Of a stretch of 64,000 nucleotides of DNA, positions 1 through 12,300 are shown in pieces. Location of the stretch: assembly GCF_021018895.1 (NCBI RefSeq), contig NC_079384.1:10734640-10798639 (forward strand), written 5' to 3'. Below the pieces are notes generated by a model, which worked only from the letters and a program-made list of their open reading frames with translations, was not told the DNA's origin and ran no database searches. How positions within the stretch are numbered: position 1 is the first letter of the stretch; each line of letters begins with the position of its first letter. Position numbers and translations under genes: made by a program. The stretch comes from Seriola aureovittata. Its lineage: Eukaryota > Chordata > Actinopteri > Carangiformes > Carangidae.

Positions 1-3000
1 GGGTTCAGCAGGGTCAGCTTCAGACTGGCACCACTCTTAGCATCCAGATCTGCTATGTAGGCCTCCTACAAGTGACAAATCATATTGCGGTTATACAGTC
101 TGATGTATGAGTCCACAAGCCCAAGGACAGATGCATAAACTGCATTTTAAGATACTATGTCTTGATTAATTTCAATCAGTGTCAGTAAATGTAAGTAAGG
201 ATGCAATTCCAAGCTGTTTAAAATAGGTATTTTATTATTATTTGAATATGAACTAAAACAAATGAATCTAAGAAGTCAAAAACATATTCCTCCAAGGTAT
301 TCAACTTGTATATCTTCTATGAATAAAGTGAGAAAGCAGAAAAACAAACTGGAGCATTATAATCCAATAAATATTAACAGACATGATCATGAAAAGCGTG
401 GTTTACTGTCAGTTACTTCAGCTCTCACCTCTGGATAGGCCTCTCTGCCAAAAGGTGGTGGAAACTCCACATCACCCCATTTAGCCTTGCAGATGTAATC
501 TGCTGTGGCATCAATCTTTGCAGCCATGTCAAGGATGTACACTCCATCTTGGGTGACGACTGGTTAAGAGGAGAAAATAAAAAAATCAAGTTATTCATTA
601 ATTAGATTTTTTCTACAAAAAGAAAAAGAAAAAAAAAAAAAAACATGTTACAGAGCCTTGTGGTTATAAGGCAAATGCAATCATTTGGACTTGACAATTT
701 ATGCACAAAAATTAGTAACTTTTTCCCTTAAATAAATAACTAATCCACATATGTATTTAATTCATGCTCTTGAATATATTACAGGTACGTACAAATGGTG
801 TTACAGAAATAAAAAAAATCTTGCTTCTGGGAATCACAAAGACCCGAGTTAAATATTGCATTGTGAAGAGATGTGACTCTATTGAGTTAAGAAAAACTTA
901 CCGAGGGGGTTGATCTCAAGATAGGTGAAGTAGAGGTCCTCATATAAGTTGAAGAGGCCCACAATAAAATTAGCAAGGACTCTTTAAGGAAAAAAGCAAA
1001 CAAACAAAACAGCACACACAAAACAACATAAATTAATAATAAAATGAATATGTCATAACTAAACCATTCACAGTGGTCCATACTTTGAATCCCAGGGCAG
1101 AAGTTACGAGAAACTGAGAAATAAATATAGGAACAAACAACAACAAATTACATCCACCACAACCTGGTTCCCACTGACAGTTATAGGTGGGACAAAAATT
1201 ATATATCACGATATTAAACATTGCTGGTTGTCACTGTATGTTATCTATGGCAATAACTGGCACCCCCTGGATACAGACCATCACTAAAAAATATCAGCTG
1301 TTTAAGTATCAAATAAACCCAATATTGCAATATATATGAAACTGGCATCACAAAATGGCTGTACCATCACATCATAAGCTGCCTTCCAACTCCTGTACCT
1401 TACTGAATGAATACAAGATGACTTCTTAGTTGAGTTTGATGGACAAAATTATTTAGTTACCATATACCTACGTTTTTCCTGTTAGAGACCCATATAAAGA
1501 CTCATATACCAGCCTTTTCTATTTTAGCATTTATATAAAAAAACAACATCTTTATGTCTTTTTTTCAACAAACTAAGTTTGTGTTAGTGCTGTGGATCTG
1601 TCCGTGTGGATAAGAAATGAACCAATAAAAAAAGGATAAGGCCATACTCTTTCTTATCATCAGGAACGTGCGTGAGGAGCTGCTCTCTGACTTGGTCCTC
1701 ACTCAGCTTGTCATCCACTGCAACCATGAGCCTCTGGGCCTTGGCATCCACGTCACCAACCTCCACTCCTCCCTCATGGTGGAAAAGCACATGGTCGCCC
1801 TCACGTGTGGCATAGATACACACATAAAACTCCTCCTCCTGGGTGGGCCAGTGGAAGAGTTGGGGCAAATACAAGGACATGCAAAGACATTTTCAAAGAT
1901 TTAGTTTGCAGAGTGTGAGTTTACAGCAGAGTGTGCATTCTCACTGATCTACAAAGAGCTGACAAGTTGTTTGAACATTAGACTTGAACAACATTCAGTT
2001 CCTTCTTTTAACCAAATTGACCTTCATACAGGGTAAGACTGTTTTCACACATTCACTGGTGACAACAAAAATCACATATACACTGCAGCACAATTTACCT
2101 CTGGTGCACACTGGGCTACATATAAAAACACACAAAATAGCTTCTGTACGCTGGCCCTGGAGGTTTTGTTGTCCTGCTGGGTGGGTTGACAGTTTGTTTT
2201 CTTGGTTGGTGTGGGGTCTATGCAGTTCTCTACGAATGTTATCTATGATTAAAGGCTACACAAATATACTTGCCTTGGCTTTCAAACATAATAATCAGGA
2301 TGTGGAATGACAAAACACGGGAAGGTGGAATACATTACCTGTGTGTGTGGAACAAATGGCTCAATGAGGAAGTTCTTCAGCACACCCTTTGCCTTTCCCA
2401 CCTATTCAAGACAAACACTTGATGTCACAAACCCCAGGTATATTAGTCTAACCTAGTTATATACTTTACAAGAAAACTACAGTGTATAGAAATGAATGAC
2501 TCTACAGAATAAGATTTGGTTTTTCCCCAAATAAGACTGTCAGTCTCATCTTTATCATCTTGGTTGTTGCTTTTTTAATGGCATATGACATTAAAAAAAA
2601 GTAACAACCAACAGCATGGCTGGAGCATAAATTCCCTTTCTTACGTAGTGGATGTAAGGCTACTGCCTGTTTGAAGAGCAGGATAGCATGTCTGCATGGA
2701 TGGTGGACCAGAATAGACTACCATCCTCCACTAGCATTACATAACCTCTGACCTGGCAGATCTAAACATAAACACATGGCCTCTTGCACTGAAAACAACT
2801 TATTTCTACACATAAAAGTACATAGGCTGGAACAAATGGGACAAGGAACCATTGCTTAAATTCTCTCCATATATTGTGCAAGACAAATCATGGCACTCGT
2901 GATTTACTACTTGGGTCAGACTGTCCGGATCCATTGTTTTCGTCATTTACAACATAATTAGTCAGAGAATCGCTTTGGAGAGTAAGGAACATGTGATAGA

Positions 3001-4054
3001 TGCATGTAAGATGCAATGACGTTTCATTATTTAAATTAGTTTTCTTTGTGGTTCTTATAACACCACATACACTATCAGTGATAAGGCTGCTTATGTCCCA
3101 AATTTCCATCATCGCAGAACTGCGAGTCCTTCAGAAAAGATTGGCTGTTCTTTGTCTGGATGAAAAGACAGTTAAGTGACCCATAAAGCTGCGTTCAGGC
3201 TGACATTAGATCTGCCATTAAAAAAAAAAATGCAACCAAGTCATTTAATGGAGATCACTGTGTTGACACAGTGGAGAGCAAATGCAGTGAGCAAGAAAAT
3301 AAAGGGTTACCCAGCCAAAAAAAAAAAAAACAACTTTTGCAATATTCCTGTTGGATGTAACGTGGAGAGCATATTGATTAACCTAGTTATCATAGTAACA
3401 AACAATAAATTTCCAGAGAAGTAGAACACTTCCTCGTAGCATCATAAATCCCTTCGCAGGGCGTTGATGTCTGACAAACCTTCAAACTCTTGGATCTGTT
3501 ACTCTAGCTGGACTTCTTAGATTGTATTTTATTATCTAATAAAATAATGCTGGATTGTTTTGGGTCAAACGCTCACTAAGACAGACAGAGAGATTACAGT
3601 CAACTTACAGTGGTCTCTCTCATGAGCCGAGCTTTGAGCCACTCCTGGACACCCTGCAGGTCCAGGTTGATGCCCACCAGCTCGAGCTTCCCGCGCCGCT
3701 TGATTAGCTGATCTGGCTTCACCACCAGCCGCTACAGGGAGAGCAAGTGGAAAACAGATTAACCACAAAAGCTAATTTGCATCAGTACTGGTGTAACAAG
3801 TCAAACAGACATCAGGCTTAAAAAAAAAATATGACAAGCTTTCCATATGCAGGTATTAGTTTCTGGTGAATTTTAATAGGGTACAACAGTCTTACCTCTG
3901 TCAGCAGCCATGGGTGCTCCTGGGTGAGGTGATCCCAGTCAGTTTCAGTGGTTACAGTGGCATAGCGGAAGCGGTTCTGCACGGCCGCTGAGGTGCAGAT
4001 ATACTTATACAAGAACTCTTTTCCTGTCTGCTCTGAGATGGCTTTCGCCGACAT
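1..4054 (-). CDS. acly: ATP-citrate lyase, N-terminal part (gene runs off the left edge)
   Basis: ACLY makes cytosolic acetyl-CoA and oxaloacetate from citrate, CoA and ATP and feeds lipid synthesis and protein acetylation. Coding exons, in transcript order, are 4054-3896, 3731-3609, 2401-2339, 1838-1648, 981-902, 559-429 and 65-1 (partial). All junctions are GT-AG and the frame stays open for 812 nt, about 270 of the roughly 1,100 residues expected. The protein starts [13 protein letters not shown] and contains [34 protein letters not shown] and [12 protein letters not shown], all hallmarks of the ACLY ATP-grasp (succinyl-CoA-synthetase-beta-like) region. The ATG lies 24 nt inside exon 2, and an untranslated exon 1 lies 3 kb upstream. 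The CoA-ligase and citrate-synthase-like domains must lie left of the window. Identity comes from recognised family sequence; the exon borders were read directly. Confidence 0.95.
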
Positions 4055-4077
4055 GGCAGCGCTGGCTAGCACAGGAC

Positions 4078-7000
4078 CTTTGGGAGAGGGAGGCCAATGG
4101 TTAACTTCAGGAGTCAGGACATCATAATATGCATCTACTGGTGGATAAACAAACAAAAACCTAAAGGTTAAGTTAGCATATGTGCATTTTGAGCAAGCAG
4201 AAACTACAGGCCAAGTCATTTCAGATTTTAAGCCACGATAGAGATTGACCTACATTCCAGCACAGATGATAATGTATGTATACAATATGATGTGATTTAA
4301 TGTACTAGTTATATAATTTCTTGGTGTCATCAGAACATTCATTGGTGTTATCCTATCAAGAAAAATCTGAAATCCTTGAAAATAATTCCTAGTTTTCTGC
4401 ACAGGCTATGTAACAGTGGGTACAATTGACTAATTAAATGTGCTATAATTAAATAATTAAACAAGCACAAAGTTATGTCAGACTAACTACCCTTAATCTA
4501 ATGCTTGAACATGTTTTATTGAATTCAAGCTTTCTGACGCCTTGCCAGCAACACTTATCTGGCTTTGAGATTTTGACAGTGACAGATCCCTTGCTACAAA
4601 CGGCTCTAACTAAGATAAACTGTAAAAGCATTCACTATCGGCTGCATGGCCACATATTTATCCAAAACACTTGACTGGCAATGATATTTGCTATGGTTAG
4701 TGGCAATGCTACGCCACTTGTTCTGATAGGCATGTTCAAAATGCAAACAGACCTAGAAACAGATGATTATATCATGTTATATCAGCATCAGAACCTGAAA
4801 ATGGTCTTATCTTAAAATAAATCATAAATGAATATCCTTTGGGCATAATATAAAATCCTAAATTTACAAACTCAGAGTTCTTCTTGCTTATTTTGTCAGT
4901 AACGTGCATTAATGTCCTTGTTCATCTAACACAATCATTTCTCTATTATGGCTGACAAAGCTAGCCACTGGAAAATATACAAATTAAACCGTGAAACTGA
5001 GTTTCAAGGTTTGTGTATGCGACTGATGACAGCTCAATTACTCTTTCTTCCAAACCTAGAAACTGCTGATAGTCATGTTTACCAATTGAGCTGTGGATTG
5101 GTTTCAACTGTCATACTTAAATAGAGGGGGAGGTAGTGAATCCTCAAGGTGATTTATTCCTCCTTTAACCATTTTTTTCTTTATTAAAAATCAGAGGCAC
5201 AGTAATTCTTAAACATCCAGTCAATAACAGAGCCCCACCTCAAACCATTAAGTAGTGTGCACAAACTTAAGTCCCCTTCCTTCAACCAACAAACCTTTGT
5301 ACAACAAGTGAATATAAGAAAACAGAAAAAGACAGAACCCCATGTCAGTATTCAGAACATGGATGTAGCTAGAGTTAAACTGATTAGTAGTTTATTTGAG
5401 TAAGTTTCTGATACAAAAAATGGCATGTTTTGTCTCCAGCTTCTCAAATGTGAAGATTTGACGCTTTTCTGTTTTACAATCATTCTAAATGGACTGTCTT
5501 TGTTTTGTTGGGGAGCATGAATCGATTACACCAGGAAATAACTGGCAGATTAATTATAAATATAAATAATAAAAATAATGGTTGGTTCCAGCCCTAAAAG
5601 CAGCAACGAAAACATAAACACAGTGGTTTTAATACACTTCTATCACACCCTTAGATTTTAGCCATGAAGCCAAAAAGAAAACGGAATCATATCTAGACCA
5701 AAATTCAATATGTGAAAAACAAGATATGCTCCTACTACTGTATATCTCTGTCCGAACACATGGTTTCACATAATAAAAAAAAAAAAGGAATCTCACAAAA
5801 ATACACGTATCTGAGAAAAGATGTGATGAATGTAAACACAAAGACAACCGGTTGCACCAATGGTCCTGACATTCCTGTTTTGAACATCACAGCATGTGGC
5901 CAGACCTGCTCAGCCAACCCATTACTGCCAATGCTGCCTCAGTTTACATAAGCATACACCCATAGTGTATAGGTCATATCTCGTTTGGCACAGTACTGAA
6001 ACTTACCTGCTCTACTTTAAGGAGATGCAAGTAATCCTGAAGGCTGGAGAGCAATATGGTGAACAGCCCATACAGGTGAATGAAGTACCTTTACAGCCCT
6101 CCGACACAAACCAAACAGTGATAAGCAGTGAGCCTTGATTAATGCACCTTATCTCCTCTGTGTTACTGATAACATTTTATGGTGGCTTTATTTCAGCTTC
6201 TGAAAAAAAAGCAGTGGCTTTTTGGTAGCTGCAGCACTTCTGGAAGAGGTCCGTGATATCTATCCTGTGGAGTTTGGCTTAGTGAGCTATCCTATCATGC
6301 TTTCAGAGGCAGATGTCCCAGTATTTATCCTGCCATAATCCATGGGTCCAGTCCATTGTTTGAGGCCACCAAGCCGTGAAAATTTGTGTCACTATACGGT
6401 TTTCTGAGATGAAGGAAGCTGGATTTGGAGGCTGGAGCCCCACAGAGGCCAGCAAAGGGGGTACTGCTTCAGACACAGCTGCTGTTTGATGAACTCAGCA
6501 CGCTACATCATGTGCGTCAGGCCAGTAATAAGTGAATGAAACTCCTGTACCAGCTACCACACCCACTCCTAGAGACTGTAGCCTGAACTAGCTTGTCAGG
6601 CAAGTTCAATAACTTTAGCTTTTGCTGGCTGTGGGTAAATAAGGAACAGCGTCCTGGACAGGAGAGAAAATGGACGGATGTAGAAGGTATAGCAAAACCT
6701 TCAGAGGGGAGACATGAGGAAAGACGTCAAGCTTGCCGAGGCAGGCGTTGCTGTTGCGGATGATGTAAGGTGAAGTTAGCCCGTGATTAATAAGCTTTGC
6801 TTTTTCACCGGCCAGTCAGGAGTCAGCTAATCATACAGTTTTGAGCATAAAGTATAGTTCAAAGACTAGCGGCTTAGGAAAACAATGCAGGGAACAGCTG
6901 TTATCTTCTCTGCTTCTATCAGGATGACAGTGCCTGCAGGTTTTTAGCAGTGAAACCTTGCAGCATCACATACCCGCTAACCTGCAGTCCTGACTGACTG

Positions 7001-7083
7001 GCTAGCCGCTGTAGCCTAGCTAACTGGGAACCAGAAAAGACGACTAACGCTGGTGTTCACAATAACTGAGCGAAAGTAGTTAC
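4078..7083 (-). other. ACLY intron 1
   Basis: AT-rich intron separating the untranslated exon from the first coding exon. I see no exon or RNA gene. It holds one degraded dispersed repeat (5421-5597) and otherwise nothing recognisable. Confidence 0.7.
5421..5597 (+). repeat. Degraded dispersed repeat related to the copies at 24285, 56875 and 58146
   Basis: Contains CCAGCTTCTCAAATGTGA followed by GATTTGACGCTTTTCTG and ends near CCAGCCCTAA. This order matches a very common teleost repeat whose ends read roughly TAGGGCTGCAACTAACGA. It is a non-coding relic. Confidence 0.5.
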
Positions 7084-7200
7084 CTTGTCAATGAATGCAG
7101 CGCCTTCTCGAAGAACAGGAGTCGTGTCCTGGTAAGAAATTACACAGCTAAAGAGTCACTTCTTCTCGTACCGGAGTCTGCTCCTGCCAGTCGCCACCTC
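7084..7200 (-). other. acly: ACLY untranslated exon 1 (upper end approximate)
   Basis: On the minus strand a good splice donor (CAAG then GTAACT) sits with its last exonic base at 7084. The acceptor of coding exon 2 is at 4077, where CTCCCAAAG precedes the exon. The sequence just above 7084 is GC-richer than its surroundings and lies below a CCAAT box, which suits a 5' UTR exon. The upper limit (transcription start) is a guess; no cDNA was available. Confidence 0.6.
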
Positions 7201-7320
7201 ACTCTCCTCCTGTCGCACCATAATCTGGCGACCGATTACACGTCGGTGCAGGCCCCTGATTGGTTTAAACGTGGTCACATGTGTGATGTCAGTCACACCC
7301 ACAGCTTTATAATAAGAAGC
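7201..7320 (-). promoter_or_regulatory. acly: Probable ACLY promoter with CCAAT box, E-box and SRE-like motif
   Basis: Directly upstream of the putative first exon is an inverted CCAAT box (ATTGG at 7259-7263), a palindromic E-box CACATGTG at 7276-7283, and TCACACCCAC at 7293-7302, which resembles the sterol response element ATCACCCCAC. NF-Y plus SREBP is the established control of mammalian ACLY, so this arrangement is plausible, but short motifs occur by chance and the start site is not mapped. Confidence 0.4.
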
Positions 7321-7970
7321 CACATACAATAAATCACCATGAATCTATAAAACCGTCAGATTTAGAATTTCCTTATCCTGACTTTTTCGATTGTCTTTTT
7401 AATTTTTAATTCTTATTTTAAACGTTTCATTTTATTTCATTTTTTTTAAAAAAAGTGTTAATTTCCATTACTCCTGTTAACACATTAAGATTTTAAGGTC
7501 AGTTTGATCCATAGGATATATGGTTTGATCATTCATATATATATATATGGACATTGGTGGAAGACAGTCATATCCTGAATTTAAGTAAATCAGTCAAAAG
7601 TAGAACTTTCACTTTTCTTAATTTTTAAGTGCACAAGTATCAGAAAAATAGTCAACAAAATTAAAACTACTCATGAATAGCTCCTTTTCAAATTAGTGTA
7701 TTATACATTATTGGATTATTTATTGGAATATTATTACTGGTGCATTCACATTTAAATTTATATTTCTTTACAGAATATACTGGTAGTTTATTCTATAACA
7801 ATTTTGAGATAATTGTACATTTTGGATGGAAAATCTAGAGTAACTAGTTAATATGACAAATGCAGTGGAGTAAAAAGTATAAGACATTCCTCTGAGAATA
7901 AAGTAGCATAAAACAAACACTCAAATTTTACTTAAGTACAGCGCAATAAATCAATTTAAGAGAAAAGTCC
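7321..7970. other. Intergenic DNA between ACLY promoter and DNAJC7 3' end
   Basis: AT-rich, about 0.65 kb, with a short (AT)n run near 7535-7548. No gene, and no copy of a repeat family I recognise. Confidence 0.7.
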
Positions 7971-7971
7971 A

Positions 7972-9339
7972 ACAGTACAGTAAAAGACGAGCCTTTATTT
8001 ACGCAATAAGAAAAGCATGTCTTGTTAATACTGTGACAAGTTCTTAAAAATGATACACAGATCAGTGACAAAACAATTAACAGAAACTTCCAACCTACTA
8101 TCAGTGCCCCTTTGAACAGGTGGAACAAGAAGGAGATGGGCTGTACTGAAGAAACATGCATGACAAGTATAAGTGGGTGACAGCTGGGTGTGACGGCATT
8201 GATGACATTAAACGAAATTTCTTTCATTGTTGACAGGATGAAGAATTTACTTGCAAAATTGTACTTGCAATTTACTGGCCAAACATGAAAAAAAGTTTTC
8301 ATATGAAGTGACAAGTTGCTATACAAGCGTGACTGTTGCCATTTCGAAATAGGATGTGGCTTACTCCACAGCTTTTGTTTTAGGTTTCACTGTGAGAAGG
8401 TTAACTGATCTGCTCACTCTGGTAAGGCACCACTTGAATTTGAATAGGACAGTGGGACAGATGAGTGATTGGTGCTTTCAACAGAGGACAATCTGTAGGT
8501 GCATGTATGCTGATTTTGGCCTGTTTCAGAAAATGAAACTCTGAGAGACAATAATGTGGAAATCATGTACAAATGGGTCTCTTAAAAAAGGAGGAAGACG
8601 AAGACAATGGCATTCTGCTGCATACAGTCTAGAATACACAGTACAATAAATATAAATAGACTGAGGGAAGACTGAGGAAATAAAAGTTTATGGACACAAA
8701 ATGCTGTACATTCGAATCAAATATACAATGCAGCATGGAGAAGAGGAGAAGAAACAAAAGCCCAGCAAGTCGATTCTATATTTGGCAAGTGAGCCAATAA
8801 AACCTGGACACACATTTGCAAGAGACCAGTGTTGTCCACAACAGGCTGTCCTGAGGTCAGTTTTGACGTTGAACTTCAACAGTACATTGCCTCTTGCTCA
8901 ATAGACCTGCTGTCCCAGGAGAACCCTAAAATGTATGTCATGTTATGTTTTCTAAAAGATAGTCAACCATGATGCTTATATTTCCAAAGCTTTCCTTACT
9001 GATCACCTTTAGGAAGGTCGAGGCAGTTTTACAAGATTAGATTTACTTAGAAATAAGATTTTTGGTAATGACATGCTCTGAATCAGCTGATCCAAACTTC
9101 TTTATCTTCATTAATTTATAACTAAAGCCTCTGAATTGTCCTTCCCAATGTTTGTTAGCATCAATGTAAGGAGTAAATTTAGTAGTGAATGCAATAATCA
9201 GAAATCTCTTTGGAAAAAAAAAAAAAAAAAAAAAAAATGTTGGGAGATTTTGCAGGAGTATGAGCATTACAAAGTGACTGTGGGTCCAACTTGATTTTGT
9301 CCTCTGCAGGGCTGCCATTTTCCCACATGGTCCTTTGCT
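7972..9339 (-). other. dnajc7: Probable DNAJC7 3' untranslated region
   Basis: The only AATAAA on the minus strand within 1.4 kb after the DNAJC7 stop is at 7999-7994. It is followed by a T/GT-rich stretch suited to cleavage near 7970-7980. This predicts a 3' UTR of about 1.36 kb. A run of 24 A on the plus strand lies within it at 9214-9237. Confidence 0.5.
7994..7999 (-). terminator. dnajc7: DNAJC7 polyadenylation signal (AATAAA)
   Basis: Canonical hexamer read on the minus strand (TTTATT on the plus strand), the first after the stop codon, with a downstream TGTTGG/T-rich element. Confidence 0.5.
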
Positions 9340-12300
9340 TTAGCCAAATTGGAAGAAGAAATTTCCAGGTCCAGAGTCTGGAAAAAGTAAAAAAAAAAAA
9401 AAAGAAAAAGAAAGAAGAAAGAACTCAGTTAATAGGAAGCACCTTCTCAAAGTGAGTCTGCCATGTTTCAATAAACTTAAAAAGGTGTTTAAACTGGAAA
9501 GAAACACACCTGGGCTGGAATCGAAACTAAATCCTCCACCATGGCCACCAAAGAAAGCCCTGAAGATGTTGTTGGCATCAATATCTAGAGAGAAAGCAAA
9601 GGTAAATATGGTGGGATTAGCAGGTGATGATGGCCTTCAGGAACAAAATGGAAATTAAGATGACATAAATTTCAAAACTTCAATACAGTGCATAATACTT
9701 AAAAACAGTTATGTATATCACAGTGAATATGGAAAAAAGATAAATTTGGTTTCTGCTGTTTTTTGGGTTTTTTTAAAAACATTTTTTTATAAATGTATGA
9801 AGTTCAGTGGCAATTAATACAGCAGAAAGTTTGAATATAGACCAAAAATAAAACTTTCTAGATACAATTCTAGAATAAAAAAAAAAAAAAGGTATGATGC
9901 ATTTATTGGTGTTCTTTGTATTGTGGCCTCTTTAATACACCATTTTATGTCCAAATGTTTGGAGTGCAAATACTATCATTTGGATCATTTGCCTAAAAAC
10001 TCTGCTCACTTTAATTAATCACAATCAATCATATTGATATAACCCTCAAACACATTACATAATTTTAGAAAGATTTTTGCAATGAAGTACATTATTTGTC
10101 CCAGAAAAATGTTTAGAATCTGTGGCGCCCCCTAGAGACAGAAGATCTTAAGATTTTCTATGGACTATCAGTCGGAATGGGGATATGTGCCACATTAGGT
10201 TACAACAGGCTTTTTTCACCGCAGACATTCTGACTTATCATAGTAGGAAAAGCACACGTGCTACTAACAACATCAGTGGCTCTGTTTCCCTGAAAGCTAT
10301 GACAGTCTGACAGTGAGCCAGCATGCACAGTATCAATACCCTGAAACTTAGGTAGCCAAATATAATTCAGCTATCATTAATTATACTATTTACACATGTG
10401 CTTTTCCTACTTTGACAAAACGTCTTCTGTGGAAAAAAAAGGCACATTTGATTTATTATAGTTACATAAAACAGACAAAATGGAACAGCATAGCAAATAT
10501 CAACCTTTGTCCTGCTTGATCCATATTCAGTTTGAAGGCTGTAAAACTGCGATGAAAATTGTTAAGAAACCCAAACACTGAAGTGTTAATCCTTATGAGG
10601 TTCCAAGAAAAATAGTCCGCTTTTTCCAATGTAGGCCTACACACAACCAAGATGGTCCCACAGTTCCTATCATTAACTGTTCTCTTCCATCCCACTAATG
10701 ACCTGCAGGTTGAATTTAAATCCAGCCAAAGAAAAAAAACCACAACAAGCATTTACCTCCACCATCAAAGGAGCCGTCATCCTCCAAGTCGTGCCCGTTG
10801 TCATAGCGGATCTTCTTCTTTGGGTCGGACAGCACAGTGAAGGCCTCGCCCACTTCTTTGAATTTCTTTTCCTCCTCCTTCTGCACCTCTGGAGTTGCTG
10901 CACTGTGGCGGTCTGCAAGATAATGATAAAATACAGAGACCTTATGATATACAACCATCAAATATAATCTAACATTCTGCATGTGGGTAAAACAATGGAG
11001 CTACCTGGATGATGCATGAGGGCTCGTTTGCGGTACGCTTTTTTGATTTCGTCCTCTGTGGCGTTCTTGCCGACCCCAAGCACCTTGTAGTAATCTTTCC
11101 TCTTGCTCTTCTTCAGCTGCAGCTGTGCGTTTTTCAGCAGATGCTTGTGATCTACAGCAATCAAATGAAAATCAAGCCATGTGAGTGTGTGTGTAAACAT
11201 GACCAGGTAGTGAATCAGTTCAGACAATATAAGACAACTATGGCAGCAGCTTACCTGACGTTTTTTCTGTCTGGTAAACTTTTTCATAGTCCCGTACAGC
11301 CTCTTCATACTGCTCTGTGTCCATGAAACTACACGGGGTCACAAAAAGTCATTCAAAAACTGAACAATGCTAAACAACAAAACACACAAATTAGGGAAAT
11401 CGTACTCATGTTGATTGTATTGCATACCACTGAGCTCTTCTTAAGTAGGCCTTGATGTATGTGTCATCTAGTTTGATTGCACTGGTGCAGTCTTCAATGG
11501 CTTGATTCAGTTTCTTCAGCTGTTGTAGAGGAAGAATTAATGACAGTGAAATGACTGGAGACAAAGAGCTAGAAGTGCTACGCAGGGTTTCTATTTTTAA
11601 GCAAATAATCAGACAGTATTATTGATCAAGTGTGATCAGTGTGACTGCCTTCCATGCAATTGCATACGATATCCTTGCTCTCTGAGACGTGAGGATACTG
11701 TGCAAGCCTATGTCAAAATATAGTACGAAACTTGAGTTGACTTGTAATCTTTTACCTTTGCTCCTGCCGTGGCTCTGTTGCAGTAGAGTTTAGCGTTGGT
11801 CTTGATATTGTTGGGGTCTATCGTCAGGGCCTCAGTGTACAGCTGGTAGGCAGCTTCATAGTTGTTGTTCTTGAATGCCTGGTTGCCCTCCTCTTTCTTG
11901 GCCTTTAAGGCTTTGGCATTCTGATTTAAGAAAACACAAAGTCCCTGTATTACTTTTAAAGAAATATTTATCATATTTCAATTTGGGTTATTTTACATAT
12001 TCTATATTACAAATTTCAAACAAAAAGGAATTGCCATACAAATTCCTGTTTCTCAGTACAAACCTTAGTCAACCACACAAAATGACAGTCTTACCCTGCA
12101 GGCCAACCGAGCCTTTTCATGGTCAGGTGCCATGCGCAGAGCCTGGACAAAGAACTGTACGGCTTTATCGATGCAGTCCTCATAGTAAAGACACAGACCT
12201 CGAACGTACAGTGCGTCTGCGTTCGTAGAATCCATTCGCAGGATATCGCTATAAGAGAAAATTTTGCTTAAAGAGCAGCCATGAAGACCTCTTACTGGAA

